Source of the DNA: an uncultured Halomicronema sp.
GTDB lineage: Bacteria > Cyanobacteriota > Cyanobacteriia > Phormidesmidales > Phormidesmidaceae
DNA: 8,443 nucleotides
Assembly (NCBI GenBank): GCA_937897665.1
Contig: CALCPB010000552.1
Location: forward strand, 1-8,443
Reading direction: 5' to 3'
Part shown: positions 1-5,389 of the stretch, in pieces
Position numbering within the stretch: position 1 is the first letter of the stretch
How the letters are laid out: each line of letters opens with the position of its first letter
The notes under the pieces: generated by a model
The model's database searches: none
Told to the model about the DNA's origin: nothing
The model's input: the letters and a program-made list of their open reading frames with translations, nothing else
Program-made: the position numbers and the translations under genes

Positions 1-873
1 GTTGAGCAGGTAAAGGGCCACAGCCCCAAGCACAATCGCCGACGGAAAGGTGGGGGTCAAGACCGTGAGCACGGTCGCTTCAAAAACGCCCAGACCACTA
101 GGGGCACCGGGCACCACCAGACCCAGCAGCCAGGCTAGGCTAAACGCGCCCAAAATTCGCCAGATATCGGTTAGCCCCAAGGAACCAAGCGCTAAAAAAC
201 ACAGTAGAACCCCCACCCCGCGAAAGACGACAAAGCCAATCTCGCCTAAGAGCGGCCAGAGGGGATAGCGCTTGAGTTCAGGAATGTTGGTTTCTGCCTC
301 GGCAGTGGTCGGCGGGATTTCTGTCTGTTTGATTTTGGCCTGCGCTAACCACTTCAGCACCGGGTTCAAAACGCGGGGGTGAATGGCTACAAGGACGCCA
401 ACCAAAATCATGCCCTGCAGCCAATTAGCGGTTAAGCTCACCATGGCGAGCGCGAGCGCAGCCACTGCCATCATTAACGGTTCCAAGATTACGCCGGTAA
501 TCGCCGTACCTGTGGACGTGTCAGCGGCCCTTAAAAATTGAATGCGCCCGACAAAATGCCAGACATTACCAGGCAGATATTTGCCGAGGTTGGTCTTCAA
601 ATAGGCAATGATCGCCCCTTCTCTGGGGATCGGTGCTGCCAATAGCCGCAAAATCCAATACCACACCCAACCCGACCAGATGTGGGCCAACAGCGTGACT
701 CCCAAAGCCAACAATAGTTGGGCGATCGCATAGGGTGCCAACCGTAATGACAAAACCTGTTGCCAGTTCTGGCGCAGGGTATGCAGCACAAACCCCAGAG
801 TCAACGCCAGCACGAACCAGCGCAGATAAGGCTTTGCTCGCTTGAGCAGTGGTTTGACCGACGATATATTCAC
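1..873 (-). CDS. UPF0104 / LPG-synthase-TM family membrane protein (flippase-like), C-terminus cut by window edge
   Basis: A continuous minus-strand reading frame runs from a GTG at 873 off the left edge, giving 291 residues. The frame is closed upstream by a TAG at 904-906, and GTG-873 is the only start codon in the short gap between; a GGGGA sequence lies about 7-8 nt before it. The protein is very hydrophobic, with several membrane segments (for example residues 19-31, 50-72, 130-165, 211-234 and 240-260). Two blocks mark the family: NLGKYLPGNVWHFVGR at residues 95-110 and VPGAPSGLGVFEA at 254-266. Both are typical of UPF0104 / the transmembrane domain of lysylphosphatidylglycerol synthases (MprF flippase half). 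The aminoacyl-transferase domain of full MprF is not seen. Family members are thought to move or bind lipids in the inner membrane, but the substrate here is unknown. Probably 20-40 residues are missing beyond the edge. It lies 93 bp downstream of the endopeptidase gene on the same strand. Confidence 0.85.
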   Translation of the reverse strand, partial: MNISSVKPLLKRAKPYLRWFVLALTLGFVLHTLRQNWQQVLSLRLAPYAIAQLLLALGVTLLAHIWSGWVWYWILRLLAAPIPREGAIIAYLKTNLGKYLPGNVWHFVGRIQFLRAADTSTGTAITGVILEPLMMAVAALALAMVSLTANWLQGMILVGVLVAIHPRVLNPVLKWLAQAKIKQTEIPPTTAEAETNIPELKRYPLWPLLGEIGFVVFRGVGVLLCFLALGSLGLTDIWRILGAFSLAWLLGLVVPGAPSGLGVFEATVLTVLTPTFPSAIVLGAVALYLLN

Positions 874-966
874 AGGCTGTTCCCCGAGGCGGTGACCGCT
901 ATTCTAGATCCTTCGGACGCGATCTCGGCTCATCGTATCCGGCAGATCAGGGAGCCAGCGATGCCA

Positions 967-1683
967 TCAGCGGCAAGGCATAGGCTGCCCAAGCGGCTGA
1001 TAACTGCGGGTGACTCGCCCGGCCCCGCGAAGCTGACGGTAATAAAAATAGCTAATCGGATCTTGCAAATTCACAATCGAGTCAATGCCAACGCCGTTTC
1101 TCCCGTGATCGCGGCCCGAACTGTGCAGATAGTTGCCCTGGCCGACGTAGAGCGCCACGTGAGTGGTGCGATCGCCCGCCCCAAAAAATAGCAAATCGCC
1201 TGGCTGTAGCGCTCCTCCAGCCACCGGCTCGGTGAAATCTTGCTGTTGATAAGAATCTCGCGGCAGCATGATGCCCGCTGAGGCAAAGGCCGTCTGCACC
1301 AGCCCAGAGCAATCAAAGTCAGGTCCCACCGTGCCCCCCCATAAGTACGTATTTGGCGGGATGGTGGCGTTGTAGGCAAACCGCATCACAGCCGGTAGAA
1401 CCGCTGCAATGTTTTGAACAGTGGGGGTGGGGGGCTGATAGGGCTGCGGGGCCAACGCTAACGCCGCCACCGATGCAGCGGGTAACCAACCGGCATAATC
1501 GTCTTCACAGAGGCAGACCTGAATCGCCTTTGCCAGGGGCGATTCGGGCTTGTGGATGAGCCGCAATTGCCGACCGGCTCGCGCTTGAGTTACCAGCCCT
1601 TGGCAGGCTTCAGAACCATATAAATTGAGGTTGGCAACGCAGCGGTATTCTGCGCCCATTTGAATCTCAGCAATACAAACCAT
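967..1683 (-). CDS. SH3b-NlpC/P60 gamma-D-glutamyl-L-diamino acid endopeptidase (murein peptide hydrolase)
   Basis: 238 residues from ATG-1683. The N-terminal part (about 1-80, including ANLNLYGSEACQGL) resembles the bacterial SH3 domain, and the C-terminal part (about 95-220) is an NlpC/P60 cysteine peptidase. The catalytic residues are visible: Cys125 in FDCSGLVQ, His175 in THVALYVG and His187 in YLHSSG. Order, spacing and total length match the structurally studied cyanobacterial enzymes of Anabaena variabilis (AvPCP) and Nostoc punctiforme (NpPCP), which cut the gamma-D-Glu-diaminopimelate bond of murein peptides and are linked to cell-wall recycling. I see no clear signal peptide, which fits a cytoplasmic recycling role. 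A second Met at residue 9 is an alternative start and would leave the domains intact. It is transcribed away from the aminotransferase gene and may share a transcript with the downstream flippase-like gene. Family assignment is firm; exact substrate preference is inferred from homologues. Confidence 0.93.
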   Translation of the reverse strand: MVCIAEIQMGAEYRCVANLNLYGSEACQGLVTQARAGRQLRLIHKPESPLAKAIQVCLCEDDYAGWLPAASVAALALAPQPYQPPTPTVQNIAAVLPAVMRFAYNATIPPNTYLWGGTVGPDFDCSGLVQTAFASAGIMLPRDSYQQQDFTEPVAGGALQPGDLLFFGAGDRTTHVALYVGQGNYLHSSGRDHGRNGVGIDSIVNLQDPISYFYYRQLRGAGRVTRSYQPLGQPMPCR

Positions 1684-1772
1684 CGGGATCCGATTACTCT
1701 GGCAATCGTTACTTTAAGCAAACATCTGCGGGGCTCCTGCACGATCGCCCCAGTCCCAGCCGACAATAGAGA

Positions 1773-1801
1773 ATTATAAAAGACCACTCTCAATTATTGA
1801 A
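1773..1801 (-). promoter_or_regulatory. Predicted sigma70-type promoter of the NlpC/P60 gene
   Basis: On the minus strand a perfect -10 hexamer TATAAT (1773-1778) is preceded by a 17-nt spacer and the hexamer TTCAAT (1796-1801), which matches 3 of 6 consensus -35 positions. Transcription would start near 1766, giving a leader of about 83 nt before ATG-1683. The -35 hexamer ends 4 bp before the proposed ATG of the divergent aminotransferase gene. Confidence 0.5.
1775..1780 (+). promoter_or_regulatory. Possible -10 element of the aminotransferase-usp operon
   Basis: TATAAA on the plus strand overlaps the minus-strand TATAAT of the endopeptidase promoter. It would place a transcript start near 1787, leaving about 19 nt before ATG-1806. 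I found no matching -35 at 16-18 nt upstream (the sequence there is AGTCCC), so it may need an activator or may not be real. Confidence 0.25.
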
Positions 1802-1805
1802 GGCC

Positions 1806-2975
1806 ATGACATCGACCCGCCCCCTCCATCGCCCCACTGTGAGTCCGGCCCCGCCGCCCTCACTGGCTCCTCTAGCGGTGCCCGCTCGGTTACTGCTGGG
1901 GCCGGGGCCATCTAATGTCGAGCCCTCAGTGGTCGCCGCGATGAACTACCAGCCCATCGGCCACCTCGACCCAGCCTATTTGCAAATGATGGACGAGGTG
2001 CAGACGCTCTTGCGCTATACCTGGCAAACCGAGAATGAGCTGACCTATGCCGTGGCCGGTACCGGTTCCGCTGCGATGGAGGCGACGTTAGCCAACGTGG
2101 TTGAACCCGGTGATCGCGTGCTGGTGGGCGTCATGGGCTATTTTGGGCATCGCTTAATCGATATGGCCGGCCGCTATGGGGCCGACGTACGCACAATGCA
2201 AAAACCCTGGGGTCAGGTTTTTTCACTGGCGGAAGTGCGAGCCGCGCTGGAACAGCATCGGCCAGCGGTGCTTGCCCTCGTCCATGCCGAAACTTCGACC
2301 GGGGCGCGACAACCCCTTGAAGGCATCGGCGAATTATGTCGAGAATTTGACTGTTTGCTGATTGCGGATACGGTCACCAGTCTAGGGGGCGTCCCCATCT
2401 GGCTCGACCAGTGGCAGGTTGATTTGGCCTATAGCTGCAGCCAAAAAGGATTGAGCTGCCCCCCCGGCATTTCGCCCTTCACCATGGGGCCTCGGGCGAT
2501 CGCCAAAATGGAGCGGCGTCAAACCCCCGTCGCGAATTGGTACTTAGATGCAGCTCTACTGCGCCGCTATTGGGGCAGCGATCGCGTTTACCACCACACG
2601 GCGCCAGTCAATCTGACATTTGCCCTACGAGAGGCGCTGCGTTTGCTGGCTGAAGAGGGGTTAGAGGCACGCTGGCAACGTCACCAAACCACAGCAGAAA
2701 CCTTTTGGGCCGGACTCGAATCGCTGGGCCTGGCCTGTCACGTTGAGCGCGACTATCGACTCCCCTCCCTGACCACCGGTAAGGTGCCAGCGGGCAGTGA
2801 TGCGAAAGCCGTGATTCGCACCTTATTGCACGAGCACAACATCGAGATTGGCGGCGGCTTAGGGGAGCTCGCAGGCCAGGTCTGGCGCGTCGGCTTGATG
2901 GGGGCCAACAGCCACCCTGACCGGGTTGAAACCCTGCTGACAACCTTGGACAAAGTTCTGCATGAGCTGAAGTAA
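1806..2975 (+). CDS. Class V PLP-dependent aminotransferase, alanine-glyoxylate / serine-pyruvate type
   Basis: 389 residues from ATG-1806. A TTG at 1797 in the same frame would add three residues, but ATG is preferred and has GAAGG just before it, though at an unusually short 2-nt spacing. Family blocks run in order: RLLLGPGPSNVEP near 28-40, GTGSAAMEA (cofactor phosphate region) near 86-94, the aspartate of ADTVTSLGG (Asp188, expected to face the pyridine nitrogen), Lys214 in SCSQKGL (Schiff base with PLP), and Arg361 in WRVGLMG (expected to bind the substrate carboxylate). All key residues are present and the length is normal. Alanine-glyoxylate aminotransferases convert glyoxylate plus alanine to glycine plus pyruvate, in cyanobacteria a step of photorespiratory 2-phosphoglycolate salvage. 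Serine-pyruvate activity is equally possible. Close homologues have been labelled a soluble hydrogenase 42-kDa subunit, which the sequence does not support. A proline-rich stretch (about 9-24) precedes the fold. It is first in an operon with usp. Confidence 0.92.
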   Translation: MTSTRPLHRPTVSPAPPPSLAPLAVPARLLLGPGPSNVEPSVVAAMNYQPIGHLDPAYLQMMDEVQTLLRYTWQTENELTYAVAGTGSAAMEATLANVVEPGDRVLVGVMGYFGHRLIDMAGRYGADVRTMQKPWGQVFSLAEVRAALEQHRPAVLALVHAETSTGARQPLEGIGELCREFDCLLIADTVTSLGGVPIWLDQWQVDLAYSCSQKGLSCPPGISPFTMGPRAIAKMERRQTPVANWYLDAALLRRYWGSDRVYHHTAPVNLTFALREALRLLAEEGLEARWQRHQTTAETFWAGLESLGLACHVERDYRLPSLTTGKVPAGSDAKAVIRTLLHEHNIEIGGGLGELAGQVWRVGLMGANSHPDRVETLLTTLDKVLHELK

Positions 2976-2980
2976 GCGCT

Positions 2981-2986
2981 AGGAGG
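2981..2986 (+). promoter_or_regulatory. Shine-Dalgarno site fixing the usp start
   Basis: AGGAGG lies 5 nt before ATG-2992. A GTG at 2986 in the same frame overlaps the last base of this site, so translation should start at ATG-2992. This is the strongest ribosome binding site in the window. Confidence 0.85.
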
Positions 2987-2991
2987 TGGCG

Positions 2992-3489
2992 ATGTACGGC
3001 AAGATTCTAGTGGCCTTCGGCGAAGAAGACCCGCTTAATCAAAAGGTGCTATCGGAGGCCACCGCGATCGCGGCAGCCGATCATGGCGTCCTGAATTTGC
3101 TCCATGTTTTATTGCCGGCGGAGGCGGGACTGCCTGATACCGGCTATGTCACCGCCGACGGCATCAACGCCACAGCAAAGGTCGAAGCCTTTCGGCTTTA
3201 TCTAGAGCAGTGGCAAGGGTGGCGGCAGCAAAATCAGCAATCGCTAGGAGAGCAGGTCAATCAGCTACAAGCCCAGGGGTGCACCGCTGAGTGGTCGCAA
3301 GCCGTCGGAGATGCCGGACGACAAATCTGCCGCGTGGCTAAAGACTGGTCAGCCGATGTTATTGTGCTGGGCCGTCATCAACGCTCAGGCATTCAAGAGA
3401 TCCTGCTGGGCAGCGTCAGTAACTATGTGATGCACCACGCCAGCTGTTCTGTGCTCATTGTGCAAAATGTCGAGGCTGCTAGCGCTTAG
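2992..3489 (+). CDS. Universal stress protein (UspA family), single domain
   Basis: 165 residues from ATG-2992, chosen because of the AGGAGG five bases upstream. The chain begins YGKILVAFG, the first beta strand of the Usp fold, followed by HVL near 38-40 and a C-terminal core DVIVLGR...LLGSVSNYVMHHASCSVLIVQ spanning about 122-158. The family ATP-binding signature is G-x2-G-x9-G-S/T. Here the first Gly is 127 and the last Gly-Ser is 140-141, but the second Gly is replaced by Gln130, so nucleotide binding may be altered. A glutamine-rich segment (residues 72-96) sits mid-protein. Usps are small cytoplasmic proteins induced by starvation, redox or light stress, whose direct targets are usually unknown. 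The start lies 16 bp after the aminotransferase stop, so the two are almost surely co-transcribed. Confidence 0.93.
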   Translation: MYGKILVAFGEEDPLNQKVLSEATAIAAADHGVLNLLHVLLPAEAGLPDTGYVTADGINATAKVEAFRLYLEQWQGWRQQNQQSLGEQVNQLQAQGCTAEWSQAVGDAGRQICRVAKDWSADVIVLGRHQRSGIQEILLGSVSNYVMHHASCSVLIVQNVEAASA

Positions 3490-3537
3490 AGATAACTCAC
3501 CCAGCGACTCGCGCAAAATCAGAATGACCAACCCACT

Positions 3538-3566
3538 TTGCCCTGACCAGGAACGGAGTGTAATAG
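3538..3566 (+). promoter_or_regulatory. Predicted promoter for the 3653-4129 gene
   Basis: TTGCCC (3538-3543), a 17-nt spacer, then TAATAG (3561-3566). The -35 matches 4 of 6 and the -10 matches 3 of 6 consensus positions with ideal spacing. A start near 3573 would leave a GC-rich leader of about 80 nt that can form a small stem AGCG-CGAG-CGCT (3591-3602). It suggests the unknown gene is transcribed separately from usp. Confidence 0.35.
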
Positions 3567-3652
3567 CATAGACGAGCCCGGCAAAGGGCGAGCGCGAGCG
3601 CTGATGCTTCCGTCATCGAGCCGTTGTCAGACCTTCACTATTCTCTGCCCCT

Positions 3653-4129
3653 ATGGATGAGCTACAGCAACAAATTCAGACATTGATTCAAGATGCCCCA
3701 AACGATGGCGTCACCGGCCCCACCGTAGAAGCGATTTCACCCGTATTAGTCGCGATCGCCGAACGGCTCAAGCAGCCTCAATACTATATTTTGCAAACCC
3801 TGAGTCAAAGCTGGGTCATGACCACCCTCAGCAACCGACAACAGGCCAGCGTCCGTAAAAATGTGCTGTACGCCTTTCCCACCCTGCAGGATGCAGCCTC
3901 CGATCCACAGACCTCAAAAAACCCGCAAATCATGGCGCTGCCGACGCCAGTGACGCACATTCTGTTTCAAATGTTGGCGCTCAAAAGTCTTGATAGCATC
4001 ATCTTCTTTGACATTCCTGGCAATCTGAAACAAGGCACAGAAGTCCAAAGACAAGAGTTTCAGGCGATGGTGCAAACGCATCTCCAAGAGTCGCAGGGGT
4101 ATGTTGACCCGAATGCCAATATTGGCTAG
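3653..4129 (+). CDS. Conserved-looking cyanobacterial protein of unknown function
   Basis: 158 residues from ATG-3653; no clear Shine-Dalgarno site precedes it. I recognise the overall type as a soluble protein recurrent in cyanobacteria but can name no function. The N-terminal 60 residues look helical and contain YYILQTLSQSWVMTTLSNR (44-62). A central portion has YAFPTLQDA (73-81), then ALPTPVTHILFQMLAL (95-110) and the hydrophobic strand-like SLDSIIFFDIP (112-122). The C-terminus is charged and glutamine-rich. There is no signal peptide, no real membrane helix and no cysteine, so it should be cytoplasmic and not a redox or metal-Cys protein. Base composition and a HIP1 site (3752-3759) match the neighbours, so it is not an obvious recent import. 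It stands alone, 163 bp after usp and 364 bp before the rhomboid gene. Confidence 0.8.
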   Translation: MDELQQQIQTLIQDAPNDGVTGPTVEAISPVLVAIAERLKQPQYYILQTLSQSWVMTTLSNRQQASVRKNVLYAFPTLQDAASDPQTSKNPQIMALPTPVTHILFQMLALKSLDSIIFFDIPGNLKQGTEVQRQEFQAMVQTHLQESQGYVDPNANIG

Positions 4130-4221
4130 AGATCGCAAACGCCCTCGTTGCAAATGAGCCCCAAAACGCCCCCAATCAGCAGATCATGGTGGCAACGACG
4201 GGTGAAATTGCAGCCTTTTAG

Positions 4222-4260
4222 CCCAGCGTCATCGCTTAATGACCGCTAATCATGGCTGGG
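4222..4260 (+). terminator. Bulged hairpin downstream of the unknown gene, possible terminator
   Basis: AGCGTCAT (4225-4232) pairs with ATGACCGCT (4239-4247) across a 6-nt loop with one bulged base. Alternatively CCCAGC (4222-4227) pairs with GCTGGG (4255-4260) around the inner GTCAT/ATGAC stem. It starts 93 nt after the stop of the unknown gene. There is no U-tract, so classical intrinsic termination is unlikely; a processing or sRNA structure is equally possible. Confidence 0.25.
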
Positions 4261-4475
4261 GAAATCCTCACCTGCCAGTGACCATCAACCGGCTTTGCCT
4301 TTGCTAGGGTAGCGGTGGAGAAACTGATTCAACGAAATTGCTGATCACCAGCATTGGCCAGATGGCGTTCGAGGCAGCTAGCGAAACTTTGCCAGCTGCC
4401 ACCAAAGCGACAGTCTGTTGACAACTGGGTCAGCCAGAAATTTCCGTTGTTTAGCCAACAGCTCAGAAATAGTTT

Positions 4476-4481
4476 AAGGAG
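4476..4481 (+). promoter_or_regulatory. Shine-Dalgarno-like AAGGAG before the rhomboid gene
   Basis: AAGGAG lies 12 nt before ATG-4494 and only 3 nt before an in-frame GTG at 4485. Neither spacing is ideal, so the start is uncertain by three residues. Confidence 0.5.
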
Positions 4482-4493
4482 TGAGTGGCGATT

Positions 4494-5189
4494 ATGGCCT
4501 CTCGTAGCGATCGCGAATTGCAAGAAGAAATGCAGCGTCTGATGGCAGAAGTTGAAGCCGGTTCACCACCGGTATCCAGAGAGCAGCCAGCAACGTCGTC
4601 ATCAGCCCCTAAACCGCAAAAGCCCCAGGGATTTTTGACCCAGGTAAAAGCTAATTTTTTCTTGCCATTGTGGATTGTGGCCATTCCTTGGACCCAGGAA
4701 ATTGTGGACCAGGTGTTCTTTAACGGCCAGTGGAATCTGCCCTTACATCCCCGCAGCCTAGACGGCATTCCAGGAATTTTCTTGTCGGCGGTTTCCCACA
4801 GTGGCTTCGTCCATTTGATCAGCAACACTATCGGATTCGTTATTTTTAGCTGGTTGATTTTAGCGAAGAGCCGTCGCGATTACTGGATCACGCTGCTGAT
4901 TGGCTGGCTGGGGGGTGGCGTTGTGAGCTGGCTGCTAGGCCCAAGCAGCGTTCATGGACTCAGTGGCGTGGTGTACACCTTATTTGGCTACCTGCTGGTC
5001 ATCGGTTGGCTAGAGCGGCGCGTTGTCCCACTGCTGATTTCTGTCTTTGTACTGATCAATTACAGCGCTACGCTTTGGGGCGTATTGCCTACGCAGCCTA
5101 TGGTCGCTTGGTGGGGACACCTGATTGGCCTAGTGCTCGGTATTATTGCTGCGTTTGGCGTGTATCAAGAACCGCAATCGAAGTCGTAA
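4494..5189 (+). CDS. Rhomboid-family intramembrane serine protease
   Basis: 231 residues from ATG-4494 (234 if GTG-4485 is used). A polar, charged and Pro/Ser-rich cytoplasmic head of about 50 residues is followed by six predicted membrane segments, near 55-70, 107-123, 132-149, 157-173, 177-194 and 203-222. The rhomboid features are complete: His107 and Asn111 in the HSGFVHLISN block (the helix-2 HxxxN), the nucleophile Ser157 in HGLSG, and the partner His209 in WWGHLIG of the last helix. This Ser-His dyad in the membrane cleaves substrate transmembrane helices. The substrate here is unknown. The topology is the basic six-helix bacterial type, without a seventh helix or extra domain. It is an isolated gene, and the 200 bp to the kinase suggests separate transcription. 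Confidence 0.9.
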   Translation: MASRSDRELQEEMQRLMAEVEAGSPPVSREQPATSSSAPKPQKPQGFLTQVKANFFLPLWIVAIPWTQEIVDQVFFNGQWNLPLHPRSLDGIPGIFLSAVSHSGFVHLISNTIGFVIFSWLILAKSRRDYWITLLIGWLGGGVVSWLLGPSSVHGLSGVVYTLFGYLLVIGWLERRVVPLLISVFVLINYSATLWGVLPTQPMVAWWGHLIGLVLGIIAAFGVYQEPQSKS

Positions 5190-5222
5190 TCTCACTGATT
5201 AGACTCAGCCGCAGAAACTGTT

Positions 5223-5238
5223 CTCACTCCTTGGTGAG
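5223..5238 (+). terminator. Small hairpin after the rhomboid gene, weak terminator candidate
   Basis: CTCAC (5223-5227), a 6-nt loop, and GTGAG (5234-5238), 34 nt after the stop codon. The stem is only 5 bp and the following bases (GCAACTTTAA) contain a short T-run at most. Confidence 0.2.
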
Positions 5239-5272
5239 GCAACTTTAATCCCTGATAAGTTGACGATAACCT

Positions 5273-5301
5273 CTTCTTTAAGAAGCAATGGTAGCTTAAA
5301 G
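5273..5301 (+). promoter_or_regulatory. Overlapping palindromes in the kinase leader
   Basis: CTTCTTTAAGAAG (5273-5285) is a perfect palindrome with 6-bp arms around a central T. Its CTTTAAG (5276-5282) can instead pair with CTTAAAG (5295-5301) across 12 nt, extended by one or two pairs. The two foldings exclude each other. The position, about 90-115 bp before ATG-5390, suits an operator or a leader switch, but nothing else supports a specific regulator. Confidence 0.3.
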
Positions 5302-5389
5302 AGCGTGATGTATTAAACGATACGAATCTCCTGTATTGATGCATCCTCAGGGCATCTGCGTTCATTGCATCATCAATTTTGAGAGCATC

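Larger units (their letters stand above)
4130..4493. other. 364-bp stretch without a supported gene
   Basis: Short open frames on both strands here lack family motifs and good starts, so I call no gene. The visible structure is a bulged hairpin at 4222-4260 and a second inverted repeat, GGCAGCT (4373-4379) with AGCTGCC (4394-4400). A consensus TTGACA (4418-4423) lies upstream of the rhomboid gene, but no -10 is found at the right distance. The stretch probably carries the end of the upstream transcript and the rhomboid promoter or leader. A small RNA cannot be excluded. Confidence 0.5.

Noticed and set aside
901..906. TAGAAT as a minus-strand -10 for the flippase-like gene
   Set aside because: No -35 at a suitable distance, so co-transcription with the endopeptidase gene is equally likely.
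760..1191. Plus-strand open frame of 143 codons
   Set aside because: It lies antisense across the clear endopeptidase and flippase-like genes, and its translation has no recognisable motif.
445..3601. Identical 15-mer GGCGAGCGCGAGCGC at 445-459 and 3587-3601
   Set aside because: The first copy encodes alternating Ala/Leu codons in a membrane helix and the second lies in a GC-rich leader. The low-complexity wording makes coincidence likely.
4418..4446. TTGACA as a rhomboid promoter
   Set aside because: The -35 is perfect, but 16-18 nt downstream there is only TTTCCG-like sequence and no acceptable -10.
4329..4523. Minus-strand open frame over the gene-free stretch
   Set aside because: It overlaps the start of the rhomboid gene, has no family motif and no convincing ribosome binding site.
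5260..5288. TTGACG upstream of the kinase as a promoter
   Set aside because: The matching -10 position reads AAGCAA, which is too far from TATAAT to call.
5339..5389. N-terminal extension of the kinase with a CxxC (CVHC)
   Set aside because: No ribosome binding site precedes it and it does not resemble the family; more likely leader sequence than a metal-binding extension.
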